From: a virus
DNA: 41,467 bases
Direction: 5' to 3' (one strand)
Virus record (IMG/VR): IMGVR_UViG_3300034121_000407
Span: 1-41,467 of that record
Shown: positions 8,753 through 16,087 of the stretch, in pieces
Position numbering within the stretch: the stretch's first letter is position 1
How the letters are laid out: every line of letters starts with the position of its first letter
The notes under the pieces: generated by a model
Told to the model about the DNA's origin: nothing
Database searches by the model: none
Seen by the model: only the letters and a program-made list of their open reading frames with translations
Translations under genes and position numbers: made by a program

Positions 8753-9175
8753 ATGGCTTCTTTTACTTTTGCTGACCCTAAACAATATTCAGATTGGGCT
8801 GGATATGCTGGTTTTGATCGCAAAACAGGTGAGATGGAACAAACGCCTGCAAAACAAGGCATCCCACCTCCCCAGGATTTCAACCAATATTTAAATCAAA
8901 GACTTGCTCCTGTGCAAAACATAATGTCTAACGCAGGCAATATGACATCACAGGTAGGATCTGGTAATTTTGTTGGAGCAATGTCTACTGCACAAAACAT
9001 GAGACAACCTGTTCCTCCTAATGAACCTACTGCTCCTGCCGCACCAATGGCACCTGCCGCTCCTGCGCCACAGCCTGCATATCAATATGAATATGGCTTA
9101 GATGAAGATCAAAAATCAAGTTTGTTGCAAGGCCTGGGTGGGTTGGGTAACTTAGCTTCAATCGCAATGGCTTAA
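8753..9175 (+). CDS. Small virion-region protein
   Basis: This protein has 140 residues and follows AAGGGACAAAA. The N-terminus (FADPKQYSDWAGYAGFD) looks folded. The middle is a Pro/Ala linker (EPTAPAAPMAPAAPAPQP). The end is a short hydrophobic helix (SSLLQGLGGLGNLASIAMA). It sits in the ejection-protein block and could be a membrane-active minor virion protein, but I do not recognise the family. Confidence 0.55.
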   Translation: MASFTFADPKQYSDWAGYAGFDRKTGEMEQTPAKQGIPPPQDFNQYLNQRLAPVQNIMSNAGNMTSQVGSGNFVGAMSTAQNMRQPVPPNEPTAPAAPMAPAAPAPQPAYQYEYGLDEDQKSSLLQGLGGLGNLASIAMA

Positions 9176-9185
9176 AAGGTGAAAC

Positions 9186-10697
9186 ATGGCATATCCTGAT
9201 GACAACACAGCGGTTCTATCGCCTGTAGCGCCCCCTTCAACACCACAGCAATATTCTGGTGGCCCTGATGCCATGAAAGAATCTGTTAAGCCTGCGGTGC
9301 CTGGAGTTTCAACTAGTGTTGCTCAAGTTACTCTTGAATATCCAGAAACTTTTAAATCCATTGTTAACAACGTAAATAATGCAAGTAGCCCACAAGCCAG
9401 GGTTGCTTTGGCTGATGCTGTTGCAACACACAATACACAGACTCAAGAATATCGACCCAACCAAAAAACTCAGTGGGATAAGGTTATTGTTAACGTCCTT
9501 GGACGCAATTACAACGAAGCATTAAAATGGTTTAATGGCGGTGGTGTTGTTGAAAAAGAAGCCAGGGATCTAAACAACGAAGTTTATTTCCGTGAAGAAA
9601 ATGATTTTGGTTACACGGGCCGTATCAAAAACCGTGAAGGAAAATTCTTAACGCCAGATCAGATCAAGAATCTTGATCAAAAGGGTGGAATTTTTACTGA
9701 TACCGACAAGAAGGCATTGCAGACAGCGCCTTGGGTAAACGGCAAAAACAATCAATTGCTGGCTGAACAAGGTTTGCGTAGTCAATTTCAATTGGCAACC
9801 AATGATGCCTATAACGCCGCTCGACTTGCTGGTGGTGCCAATGAGAACATTGACCAACAACTGCAATTAACCACCAAGCTAAAACCTGTACTTAATTACA
9901 TTTCAACGCTTCCACCAGAGCGCAGACAAAAGATCCTGGGTGTTGTAAACAGGCTCAATCAGCTTACTGGATCAACTGGCAGAACCAGTGAAGCTGGCCT
10001 AAACGTCAATGCATCTGGACAAGCTGTTGCTGGTCAGACTGCTGGCGTATCTGGTGGGTTTGGTATGCAAGGCGCTGGAGAGGGCGGTGTGCCTCCACCT
10101 GGGAGCAAGCTGTCTGCTGGCGGCTCTATGGGGGCCAGTACTTCTGCTGGTACGCAAGCTGGTGTTTCTGGGCGTGAGGCAAATATTGCGACATCGTCAC
10201 AGGCCAACATGCTCCAAGAGCAACAGACTTTGCAAGCGGCTTTGGCGCAAGAGTTGCAAGGTGTTATTAAAAGCCCAGCAGAATTTCAAGATTTTATGCG
10301 TTTGCAGTCTTTGAATGCCGCCAACGACATTGCTTACAAAAACATTCCAGAGCATGTCAAACCACCTACTTGGAACACTGTGCCAGACACAGATCCATAT
10401 ACTGGTGGTGCGGATGCAATGATTGCCAATCGTGTTAGCCAACAACGAAACAATGCGTTGATGGCGGCATGGTCTAAAGAGTTGTATACGGCTCAAAGAG
10501 AGCAAGCCAAGACTGGCAAATCATTTGATGTTGATTCATTGGCTCAAAACTTCCAAAAATCAGACATCTTTAAAGCCATCAACAACACCTTTGAACACAA
10601 GATGAGATCGAATATTGAGGGCAGAGTAATCCGTCCTCCCAAAGGTTCCTTGATGGTCAACAACAGAAACCAAATTGGCCTGTCACCAGGAGATTGA
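9186..10697 (+). CDS. Putative internal virion/ejection protein
   Basis: This protein has 503 residues. After a disordered Pro-rich start it has a folded region (about 50-275) with TQWDKVIVNVLGRNYNEALKW and LPPERRQKILGVVNRL. A Gly/Ser-rich linker (about 280-330) and a mostly helical C-terminal part follow. Length, order and absence of enzymatic motifs fit an injected internal protein of a short-tailed phage. It could instead be a tail-associated structural protein. Mass spectrometry of virions would be the natural test. Confidence 0.58.
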   Translation: MAYPDDNTAVLSPVAPPSTPQQYSGGPDAMKESVKPAVPGVSTSVAQVTLEYPETFKSIVNNVNNASSPQARVALADAVATHNTQTQEYRPNQKTQWDKVIVNVLGRNYNEALKWFNGGGVVEKEARDLNNEVYFREENDFGYTGRIKNREGKFLTPDQIKNLDQKGGIFTDTDKKALQTAPWVNGKNNQLLAEQGLRSQFQLATNDAYNAARLAGGANENIDQQLQLTTKLKPVLNYISTLPPERRQKILGVVNRLNQLTGSTGRTSEAGLNVNASGQAVAGQTAGVSGGFGMQGAGEGGVPPPGSKLSAGGSMGASTSAGTQAGVSGREANIATSSQANMLQEQQTLQAALAQELQGVIKSPAEFQDFMRLQSLNAANDIAYKNIPEHVKPPTWNTVPDTDPYTGGADAMIANRVSQQRNNALMAAWSKELYTAQREQAKTGKSFDVDSLAQNFQKSDIFKAINNTFEHKMRSNIEGRVIRPPKGSLMVNNRNQIGLSPGD

Positions 10698-10700
10698 TAA

Positions 10701-12068
10701 ATGGCAACAAAATACGCTGAGTTTCCTGTTGAAGAAACTGACAAATTCATCTATGGTGTTGCGCCTGCACAAGGGCCAGCCCAAGCGCCAGTACAGGTTC
10801 AAGCACAACCACTGGTTCCTGGGCCTGTAGCGCCTACTGCACCTCCTACTGCGCCTGTTGCTAAAACACCTAATGCAAGCAATCTGGTTAAAAAAGTAGC
10901 AGAAGCAAACAAGCAATTGCAAGAGCAAATGCCTGCGCCTGAACCTCAATCAGCCACTCAAAATTTGGTTGGCGACATTACCAAGAATTGGCAAAGCTTA
11001 TTGCCATTGGCGGGGATACCAGCAATTGCTTGGTTGGCAAATAAAGCATTTGGCGGTGAAAGTGAATCTGGCGGCAAACCTAAAGAGCCACCTAAATCTA
11101 TTGCAGATAGGTCTATTCGCAAAGCTGAACCTTTGATGGATGTTAATCAAAAGCCACCTACTGGCCCTGTTGAACCAGAGTTTGCAAAGCCTACGCCATC
11201 TGTTGTAAAAGTTTCAAGAGATCCAATTGAACAAAGGTTGTTTGAAATATCTCAAGCACAGCAAGCCGCTAAGACACAGCCACCCATGATGGGACAGCCT
11301 GCGCCTGTAGCACCTCCTCTGTTCAATCTGATGGGACAGCCTCTTGACAAAACTTTTGCGGAGTTTGTACCACCTCCTTCTGTTGAATCTCTTGATAAAG
11401 CCCGTGCGGCCTCTATAGCATCACCTGTTGTACAGACTGCACCTGTTACAGAGGAATTTAATCGGTACATGAATATTGGAGCAACGCCTGCCGCAGGTGT
11501 AGCGCCTACTGAAGAGCCGCCCAAGCCTGCCGCCGAAACCAAGAAGACTGGTGGTCGCCCAACCAAGCAAGCTGTTGCCGCTGAGATGGAAGGTAAGGTA
11601 TTTAAAGAAGGTTTTGGTGGCGCTGACAACTACCTTGAAAAGCAATTTGGTCCTGACATCCGTAGGTTTATGAAGGATGAATTTAACCAGGGCAAACCTT
11701 ATGGCGGTGGTCAAGCCGCTATGGACAAAGCTTATGCTGACATCAAAAAGTATGACACATGGCTAAAAGAAAACATCCCTGTTCAGACCTTGAATCGGGA
11801 AGAGCGCAAGGCTATGGGTGTTCCACCGCCTAAAGACTATCCTGTGCTTGGCAAAGCAATGAAGGTTGGCGGTGCCGCTGGCCTGCTTATGACTGCTGGT
11901 CAAGCCGCCAATGCTAGAGAAGCTATGGGTAATGTCGCAGAGGCGTTATTGCCCCTAGGTATGACCCCATCTCAGTTGGCTACAGGTAAACTCACTGAGA
12001 AGCAATTAGAGGCTTATAAAGAGGCTCAAAAGCTTGGCAGTCCTTACCGTTCAGTACCACCGAGGTAA
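10701..12068 (+). CDS. Putative internal virion/ejection protein, Pro-rich
   Basis: This protein has 455 residues. The first 70 and the stretch 120-270 are very rich in Pro and Ala. Between them is a hydrophobic segment (LLPLAGIPAIAWLANKAF, about 93-110) that could insert into a membrane. The C-terminal 170 residues look folded and end with a hydrophobic AAGLLMTAGQAANA helix. Proline-rich proteins with a buried hydrophobic segment are common among podovirus ejection proteins. It ends two bases before the first gene of the lysis region. Confidence 0.55.
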   Translation: MATKYAEFPVEETDKFIYGVAPAQGPAQAPVQVQAQPLVPGPVAPTAPPTAPVAKTPNASNLVKKVAEANKQLQEQMPAPEPQSATQNLVGDITKNWQSLLPLAGIPAIAWLANKAFGGESESGGKPKEPPKSIADRSIRKAEPLMDVNQKPPTGPVEPEFAKPTPSVVKVSRDPIEQRLFEISQAQQAAKTQPPMMGQPAPVAPPLFNLMGQPLDKTFAEFVPPPSVESLDKARAASIASPVVQTAPVTEEFNRYMNIGATPAAGVAPTEEPPKPAAETKKTGGRPTKQAVAAEMEGKVFKEGFGGADNYLEKQFGPDIRRFMKDEFNQGKPYGGGQAAMDKAYADIKKYDTWLKENIPVQTLNREERKAMGVPPPKDYPVLGKAMKVGGAAGLLMTAGQAANAREAMGNVAEALLPLGMTPSQLATGKLTEKQLEAYKEAQKLGSPYRSVPPR

Positions 12069-12070
12069 TC

Positions 12071-12295
12071 ATGGAAATTCAGCAACTATTCAATGCCATT
12101 GTCAGCATTGCAGGGTTTCTTGCTGTCTATGTGATCAACACAATGACTAGACAGATCACCAAGCTTGAAGACAAGATCAACAATATGCCTCACGAATATG
12201 TCATAAAAGATGACTACCGTGCTGACATTGCAGAGATCAAAGACATCCTCAAGCAGATCTTCAACAAGCTAGACAACAAGCAAGACAAGACCTAA
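12071..12295 (+). CDS. Small membrane protein with coiled coil (lysis region)
   Basis: This protein has 74 residues. The N-terminus has one membrane segment (FNAIVSIAGFLAVYVINTM, about 7-25), followed by a charged helical part with heptad spacing (DIAEIKDILKQIFNKLDNK). This one-helix-plus-coiled-coil layout is common beside phage lysis genes and in some holin-like proteins. Its role could be holin, antiholin or membrane anchor; the sequence does not decide. Confidence 0.65.
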   Translation: MEIQQLFNAIVSIAGFLAVYVINTMTRQITKLEDKINNMPHEYVIKDDYRADIAEIKDILKQIFNKLDNKQDKT

Positions 12296-12296
12296 T

Positions 12297-12995
12297 GTGG
12301 ACCCTCTCACCCTACTGGCGATGGCAAACGGCTGTGTTGCCGCTATCCGCAAAGGGTGTGAGTTATACAAAGAGGTAAAGGGTACTGTTGCTTCTGCTCA
12401 AAAGGCGGCAAAAGAAGTACAGGCAATTGCAGAAGAAGTCGGAGGTTTTTTTGGATTCTTCAAGAAGAAACCTAAACCAAGTGCCGCTGTTGTTGCACCC
12501 AAGCCTAAAAAGGCTGAAGCCGAGGTTTGGGATGAGAACCGAGTTGTTTCTGATCTGGCGGCAAATCTGTCTCAGTTTTTCAAAGTTCAACAACAACTTG
12601 CTGACCACATCCGTGAGGAAGAAGAGAAATCTAAAACTGTTTATGACCCAAATCAAAACATCATGGAGTCGGCATTAAACAGAGAGTTAGCCAAGACACA
12701 GTTTGAGAAGTTAGCCAAAGAGATCCGAGAGATCATGGTGTATCAAAGTCCACCCGAGTTGGGTAACTTGTACACACGGGTTAACGCAATGAGAGTTCAG
12801 ATCATTGAAGAGCAAGAAGAAGCAAGGTTGGCACAGGAACAAAGGCAAAGAGAAGCGGCATGGCAACGAAGAAGGGTAATCAGCGCAATACAGGACAAAG
12901 CGATTTACGCCGCAGTATGTATAGTGTTCCTCCTTTACCTCGCCCTGTTCTTCAGTCTTCTGGTGATGGATCGAAAGGTAAGATGGGGTTTCTAA
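12297..12995 (+). CDS. Membrane-anchored helical protein (GTG start)
   Basis: This protein has 232 residues. The start is GTG, one base after the previous TAA; the overlapping ATG at 12295 is in another frame. The N-terminus (DPLTLLAMANGCVAAIRKGCELYKEVKG) is a pattern I have seen in phage genes upstream of lysis cassettes. A Lys/Pro linker and a long Glu/Arg-rich helix follow. A C-terminal membrane segment (AIYAAVCIVFLLYLALFFSLLVM) completes it. No enzymatic motif is visible. The last 136 bases are also read in another frame by the next gene. Confidence 0.65.
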   Translation: MDPLTLLAMANGCVAAIRKGCELYKEVKGTVASAQKAAKEVQAIAEEVGGFFGFFKKKPKPSAAVVAPKPKKAEAEVWDENRVVSDLAANLSQFFKVQQQLADHIREEEEKSKTVYDPNQNIMESALNRELAKTQFEKLAKEIREIMVYQSPPELGNLYTRVNAMRVQIIEEQEEARLAQEQRQREAAWQRRRVISAIQDKAIYAAVCIVFLLYLALFFSLLVMDRKVRWGF

Positions 12996-13180
12996 TTGCC
13001 TTGGTGTGCATGGTCCTGGTGTTTGTTTTGATGCTTCCATTGATTGGCAGTATTTACTATGACACTCTTGCCGCACAGAAAGAAAGTAAGGCTCAAGTCG
13101 AGCGGATGGAGCGTTTGCGTAAACAGCTTGAAGAAGACCGCAAGTTGATGAATGAAGAAAGACAACGACATGAAAAGTAA
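12860..13180 (+). CDS. Small single-pass membrane protein
   Basis: This protein has 106 residues from the first ATG. The body is one strong membrane segment (MGFLIALVCMVLVFVLMLPLIG, about 42-63) and then a Glu/Arg-rich helix. An internal ATG at 12983, with AAAGG just upstream, would give 65 residues and avoid most of the overlap. The longer N-terminus (DLRRSMYSVPPLPRPV) looks protein-like, so the longer form is listed. It lies in a run of membrane proteins before the endolysin. Confidence 0.55.
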   Translation: MATKKGNQRNTGQSDLRRSMYSVPPLPRPVLQSSGDGSKGKMGFLIALVCMVLVFVLMLPLIGSIYYDTLAAQKESKAQVERMERLRKQLEEDRKLMNEERQRHEK

Positions 13181-13391
13181 GTTTCTCTTTATTTTGATTG
13201 CACTGCTTGCAGGGTGTGAAGACCGCTACCGCTATGTCTGCCAGAACCCAGATAACTTTGATCTCAAAGAGTGCCAAAAGCCTCGCTGTTTGTTTACACA
13301 AACCTGTCCTGAATACCTTGTCGCACCAGTACTGGAGAAGAAAATTGAGCCAATTGAACCCGTTCAAGTCAAACCACAAGTTAAACCCTGA
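13170..13391 (+). CDS. Small Cys-rich lipoprotein
   Basis: The ATG at 13170 gives 73 residues beginning MKSKFLFILIALLAGC, a clear lipoprotein signal with an LAGC lipobox. The mature part has DRYRYVCQNPDNFDLKECQKPRC and is rich in Cys, then a Pro/Val/Lys tail. Similar lipoproteins are common near phage lysis genes. It is distinct from the nested Rz1 at 14037, so the cassette encodes two lipoproteins. It may act at the envelope, for example in lysis or superinfection exclusion, which is inference. Confidence 0.7.
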   Translation: MKSKFLFILIALLAGCEDRYRYVCQNPDNFDLKECQKPRCLFTQTCPEYLVAPVLEKKIEPIEPVQVKPQVKP

Positions 13392-13845
13392 AGAGATTGA
13401 AGTAAGGATATGGGGGTTTGTGGTCGTGATGATCACAATCATCCTGTTTGGCATTGTGGTCGCACTGCTTTACTCAGTGACGTTTGTGACCCAGCCTATC
13501 AAGTCGATGGCACCGATAGACCAAGCCTATACCAAGATGCTGAACGATATAGTTTTGCTAATTGTTGGTGGCATAGGGGGTATCGTGGGTAAGAGGGCAG
13601 TTGGTGCTGTGTCCAACGCAATTAACCCTCCACCGCCTTCTACGCCCCCTGCAAGCGCACCAATAAGCACACCAGCACCTACGTCTACTTGGACATCATT
13701 TGGCGCTATGCCTGCCTGGGTAAATCCCCCTTTGGATGAAACCTGGACCCCTCCTCCACCGCCAACAACCCCCCCTGCCCATTTAGAACCTGATTCAGTA
13801 AGGGAAGAAATAGCCCTGGCTAGAAAAGAGGGCCAGTATGCTTAA
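13345..13845 (+). CDS. Holin-like protein with Pro-rich tail
   Basis: There are two membrane segments (IWGFVVVMITIILFGIVVALLY and MLNDIVLLIVGGIGGIVG) followed by a long Pro/Thr/Ser cytoplasmic or periplasmic tail. The start is uncertain. A TTG at 13345 with GGAG six bases upstream gives 166 residues; an ATG at 13429 or GTGs at 13420/13426 would cut into the first membrane segment. Two helices before a spanin pair and endolysin suit a holin, and the tail is longer than usual. The stop overlaps the Rz start. Confidence 0.58.
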   Translation: MSQLNPFKSNHKLNPEEIEVRIWGFVVVMITIILFGIVVALLYSVTFVTQPIKSMAPIDQAYTKMLNDIVLLIVGGIGGIVGKRAVGAVSNAINPPPPSTPPASAPISTPAPTSTWTSFGAMPAWVNPPLDETWTPPPPPTTPPAHLEPDSVREEIALARKEGQYA

Positions 13846-14308
13846 CCCTTGGATAATTGTTGGGGTGATGGTTGCTGTGGGTGGTGCTTACGGATATGGT
13901 CATCACAAGGGCTGGGCTGATCGGGATGCTGAGATGCAGGCAGAAATTGCCAAGCTAAATGAAAAGTCTCGAGAAACTGAACAGGCTTTGACCCAGACAT
14001 TGAACGACAAAGATAGCGCATTAAAAAAGGCAAAAAATGAGATATCTAAAAAACTGGCTGATGTTGATAAGCTTGTTGATGCTAATCAGTTGCGGCTTCC
14101 TGTCCAAGCCCCCACAAGTTGCATACAACCCACCCCAGATGCCGCCCCTGCCCCCAGAGATAGGGACGAAGCAAGACCCGACACTTACCGAGAGGCTATT
14201 AAAGCTATTGTCGCCCTCGCAATCGAAGGAGACAGAAACACCCTCCAACTCAACTCCTGCATCGACAGTTACAACGAAGTAAGAGAGAAGATCAATGGTA
14301 AACGCTGA
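13838..14308 (+). CDS. Inner-membrane spanin (Rz-like)
   Basis: This protein has 156 residues. The N-terminal signal-anchor (WIIVGVMVAVGGAYGYGHHKG) is followed by a long charged coiled coil (residues about 30-85) and a periplasmic C-terminal part with two cysteines. This is the classic Rz plan. It is confirmed by a proline-rich lipoprotein gene wholly inside it in another frame (14037-14282). Together they would bridge the periplasm and fuse inner and outer membranes at the end of lysis. It overlaps the endolysin start by 14 bases. Confidence 0.82.
   Translation: MLNPWIIVGVMVAVGGAYGYGHHKGWADRDAEMQAEIAKLNEKSRETEQALTQTLNDKDSALKKAKNEISKKLADVDKLVDANQLRLPVQAPTSCIQPTPDAAPAPRDRDEARPDTYREAIKAIVALAIEGDRNTLQLNSCIDSYNEVREKINGKR
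14037..14282 (+). CDS. Outer-membrane spanin lipoprotein (Rz1-like), nested in Rz
   Basis: This 81-residue reading frame lies in another phase within the Rz-like gene. It begins MRYLKNWLMLISLLMLISC, a lipoprotein signal with LISC lipobox. The mature protein is rich in proline (KPPQVAYNPPQMPPLPPEIG), the hallmark of Rz1. Nested Rz/Rz1 pairs are known from lambda. The mature part is longer than lambda Rz1. Confidence 0.82.
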   Translation: MRYLKNWLMLISLLMLISCGFLSKPPQVAYNPPQMPPLPPEIGTKQDPTLTERLLKLLSPSQSKETETPSNSTPASTVTTK

Positions 14309-14894
14309 ACAACTTCAAAAGCTTCACATTGGACTTGAATGGGTCCCCGCATTGAATGAAACCTTTGGTAGATTCAATATCTCCACCCATCGCCAGCAAG
14401 CGGCCTTTATTGGTCAATGTGGACATGAATGTGGACACTTCAAAACTCTGGAAGAAAACCTCAACTACAGGGCTGAGACACTGATGAAGCTGTGGCCCAG
14501 GCGTTTTCCCACTCTTGAATTTGCAAACCAGTACGCTAGAAATCCCAAGAAGATTGCTAACAGTGTGTATGCCAACCGCATGGGCAATCGTGATGAAGTT
14601 TCAGGGGATGGCTGGCGTTTTAGAGGTAGGGGGGCCGTCCAATTGACTGGGCATTCCATGTATTTTCACGCTGGGCAGGCCTTGGGGGCTGACTTTGTGA
14701 TGGAACCAGACCTTGTTGCTACTCCTAAATATGCGGCATTGACCGCTGGGTGGTTTTGGTCGACACATGACTGCAACCGCTTGGCAGAAAATGCTGACTG
14801 GACTGGTCTTACTAAGAAGATTAATGGCGGGACAATTGGCCTACAAGACCGCATTGCCCACACCAACCAAGCCCTTTCAATACTCAGTGCATAG
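14295..14894 (+). CDS. Endolysin, GH19 chitinase-like
   Basis: This protein has 199 residues. It has the glycoside hydrolase 19 core: AAFIGQCGHECGHF with the likely catalytic Glu at residue 45, LEENLNYRA with the second acidic pair at 53-54, and FRGRGAVQLTG. GH19 phage enzymes cleave the glycan strands of peptidoglycan. There is no signal peptide, so release depends on the upstream holin candidate. The last 11 bases overlap the end of the convergent minus-strand gene. Confidence 0.9.
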   Translation: MVNAEQLQKLHIGLEWVPALNETFGRFNISTHRQQAAFIGQCGHECGHFKTLEENLNYRAETLMKLWPRRFPTLEFANQYARNPKKIANSVYANRMGNRDEVSGDGWRFRGRGAVQLTGHSMYFHAGQALGADFVMEPDLVATPKYAALTAGWFWSTHDCNRLAENADWTGLTKKINGGTIGLQDRIAHTNQALSILSA

Positions 14895-15048
14895 GGTCGC
14901 CTAAGATCTTCTTTATACTGGCCTCGCTACAGGCCTGGAAAAGGTCTATGCGCTTGTACATCGATATGATCTCTTCAGTCACATCTATCTGCTGAACAAT
15001 TTGACCTTCTGGTGTGCGTTCAATGAGGGCATATTGCCATGTGTTCAT
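14884..15048 (-). CDS. Small protein, 54 residues
   Basis: The protein begins MNTWQYALIERTPEGQIVQQ and ends GDPMH. Its start overlaps the stop of the 31-residue membrane peptide as ATGA. It is the last gene of the leftward early operon, and its stop runs into the 3' end of the convergent endolysin gene. I do not recognise the family; it looks soluble and helical in the second half. Confidence 0.6.
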   Translation of the reverse strand: MNTWQYALIERTPEGQIVQQIDVTEEIISMYKRIDLFQACSEASIKKILGDPMH

Positions 15049-15140
15049 ATGTCTGTGAAGAAGAGTATTGAGATTGAGACTATCCCGGCTACTACGAATC
15101 CAAGTAGTAGCACTATGAACCAGCCAATAACTTCCATCAT
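15045..15140 (-). CDS. 31-residue transmembrane peptide
   Basis: The peptide begins MMEVIGWFIVLLLGFVVAG and is a single membrane helix with almost no loops. It is linked by ATGA overlaps to the genes on both sides, which makes chance unlikely. A possible role is a membrane-acting early peptide, such as an exclusion or host-inhibition factor. That is inference from size and position only. Confidence 0.62.
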   Translation of the reverse strand: MMEVIGWFIVLLLGFVVAGIVSISILFFTDI

Positions 15141-15445
15141 ACGGCCCTCACTACTCTTTGACTACGCCCTGACCCGCTCTTCTTTCTAAACCCAGTGTCG
15201 ACAATCAGGCCTTTTCTGATTAGCGGTGCGAACCTGGGGGTAATGCTGTGGGACCTGTACTGATACAGCGCCCGTTCTACTTCTTCTGCTGTACAGCCAT
15301 TGGGGAATTCTTTGATGACCTCATAGACCAGTTGTTCAAGGTGGGAAGACTGCACTGTTTCAGCGGCCTCCTTGCTGGTGTCTGGGTCTTCTGTACGTGC
15401 CATTTGCTTGGGGTTTGTGCCAAACAGTTTCTTAAACCAATTCAT
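15137..15445 (-). CDS. Winged-helix DNA-binding protein
   Basis: This protein has 102 residues. The middle and end (TAEEVERALYQYRSHSITPRF, then LIRKGLIVDTGFRKKSGSGR) form a winged-helix pattern with a basic wing, like small MarR/Dnase-type phage regulators. It probably binds DNA as a regulator within the early operon. The N-terminus (MNWFKKLFG) is short and amphipathic. It is coupled by ATGA to the membrane peptide downstream. Confidence 0.65.
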   Translation of the reverse strand: MNWFKKLFGTNPKQMARTEDPDTSKEAAETVQSSHLEQLVYEVIKEFPNGCTAEEVERALYQYRSHSITPRFAPLIRKGLIVDTGFRKKSGSGRSQRVVRAV

Positions 15446-15474
15446 AGTTTTTCCTTTAGTTGGGGTACTTGCAT
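15442..15474 (-). CDS. Possible 10-codon mini-ORF
   Basis: The peptide would be MQVPQLKEKL. It has a strong upstream GGGGGAAAG and its TGA overlaps the next ATG as ATGA, the coupling used throughout this operon. It may be a translational relay rather than a functional peptide. Chance is quite possible at this size. Confidence 0.28.
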   Translation of the reverse strand: MQVPQLKEKL

Positions 15475-15491
15475 TGCTTTCCCCCGTTTGT

Positions 15492-15620
15492 TTAGATACC
15501 GCAACCGCAGATCATCTTTCCGTTAGCACCTTGTACACAGCGGTAAGGCTGATACGTTGGGCAGGCGGCTGATGCAATTGTTGAAGCAAGCACGAAAGCA
15601 AGGACAAATAGCTTTTTCAT
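15492..15620 (-). CDS. Small secreted Cys-rich peptide, 42 residues
   Basis: The first 19 residues (MKKLFVLAFVLASTIASAA) are a clear signal peptide with a likely cut at ASA/A. This leaves about 23 residues with four cysteines (CPTYQPYRC and ICGCG). The start overlaps the previous stop as ATGA. A tiny, probably disulfide-bonded periplasmic peptide in an early phage operon is unusual; an envelope-directed role is plausible but unproven. Confidence 0.68.
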   Translation of the reverse strand: MKKLFVLAFVLASTIASAACPTYQPYRCVQGANGKMICGCGI

Positions 15621-15823
15621 TTTTTCACCTTTATGTTTTTAACACCGGGGGGACGACCTCTGCGCTTTGTGGGCGCACTTGGAAGAGTATCTCTAGTTGC
15701 AAGAGGGAACTCTTTTTCTTCAATTGATCGCACAATCTCTTCAATTTTGCAGATCTTTTTGAAGTTGAAGGTTTCAATGGTGATCAAGCCACCGCCAATA
15801 ATTTGCATTTCAAGTTTATACAT
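15617..15823 (-). CDS. Small protein with AT-hook-like basic tail
   Basis: This protein has 68 residues. The first half is a beta/helix mix (LEMQIIGGGLITIETFNF). The C-terminus has KRRGRPPGVKNIKVKK, an AT-hook-like GRP core among basic residues, which suggests DNA contact. It lies directly downstream of the SSB-like and ERF genes in the transcript, so a role in recombination or regulation is reasonable. Confidence 0.6.
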   Translation of the reverse strand: MYKLEMQIIGGGLITIETFNFKKICKIEEIVRSIEEKEFPLATRDTLPSAPTKRRGRPPGVKNIKVKK

Positions 15824-15835
15824 TTCATTTCCTAT

Positions 15836-16087
15836 TTAAAAGGGTACCGAATCGCTGTCAATGTCAACGTTCTTTCGGGTTGGTTCAGAAGACTGTCTAA
15901 AGGTTTCGCCTTTCTTTTTGATTTGCAAAGACATCCACTTCCCGTCTTTGCCATCTTTAATCCAGGCGTTTAACCAGAATTCAACGCCATCTACGTTGAT
16001 AGACCCGTTGTAGTCACTGTGGGTTTCGTTCTCCTTCTTTTTGTTTTTAGAAAGAGATCCCCTGTTCGTTTTGTCAAATTCAGCCAC
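15836..16087 (-). CDS. SSB-like small DNA-binding protein
   Basis: This protein has 83 residues and starts with GTG directly after the ERF stop (TAAGTG), with AAAGGA upstream. The core (GSINVDGVEFWLNAWIKDGKDGKWMSLQIKKKG) is a compact beta-strand pattern as in DUF736/SSB-like phage proteins. The last residues (DIDSDSVPF) copy the acidic, Phe-ending tip of bacterial SSB that recruits partner proteins. It probably coats single strands for the ERF annealing protein upstream. Confidence 0.7.
   Translation of the reverse strand: MAEFDKTNRGSLSKNKKKENETHSDYNGSINVDGVEFWLNAWIKDGKDGKWMSLQIKKKGETFRQSSEPTRKNVDIDSDSVPF

Noticed and set aside
12711-13454. 247-codon antisense frame in the lysis region
   Set aside because: It overlaps several + strand genes with recognisable features and has no family signal.
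14920-14935. GGCCT/AGGCC hairpin after the endolysin as a terminator
   Set aside because: It has no T-run on either strand and lies inside the 54-residue minus-strand gene.
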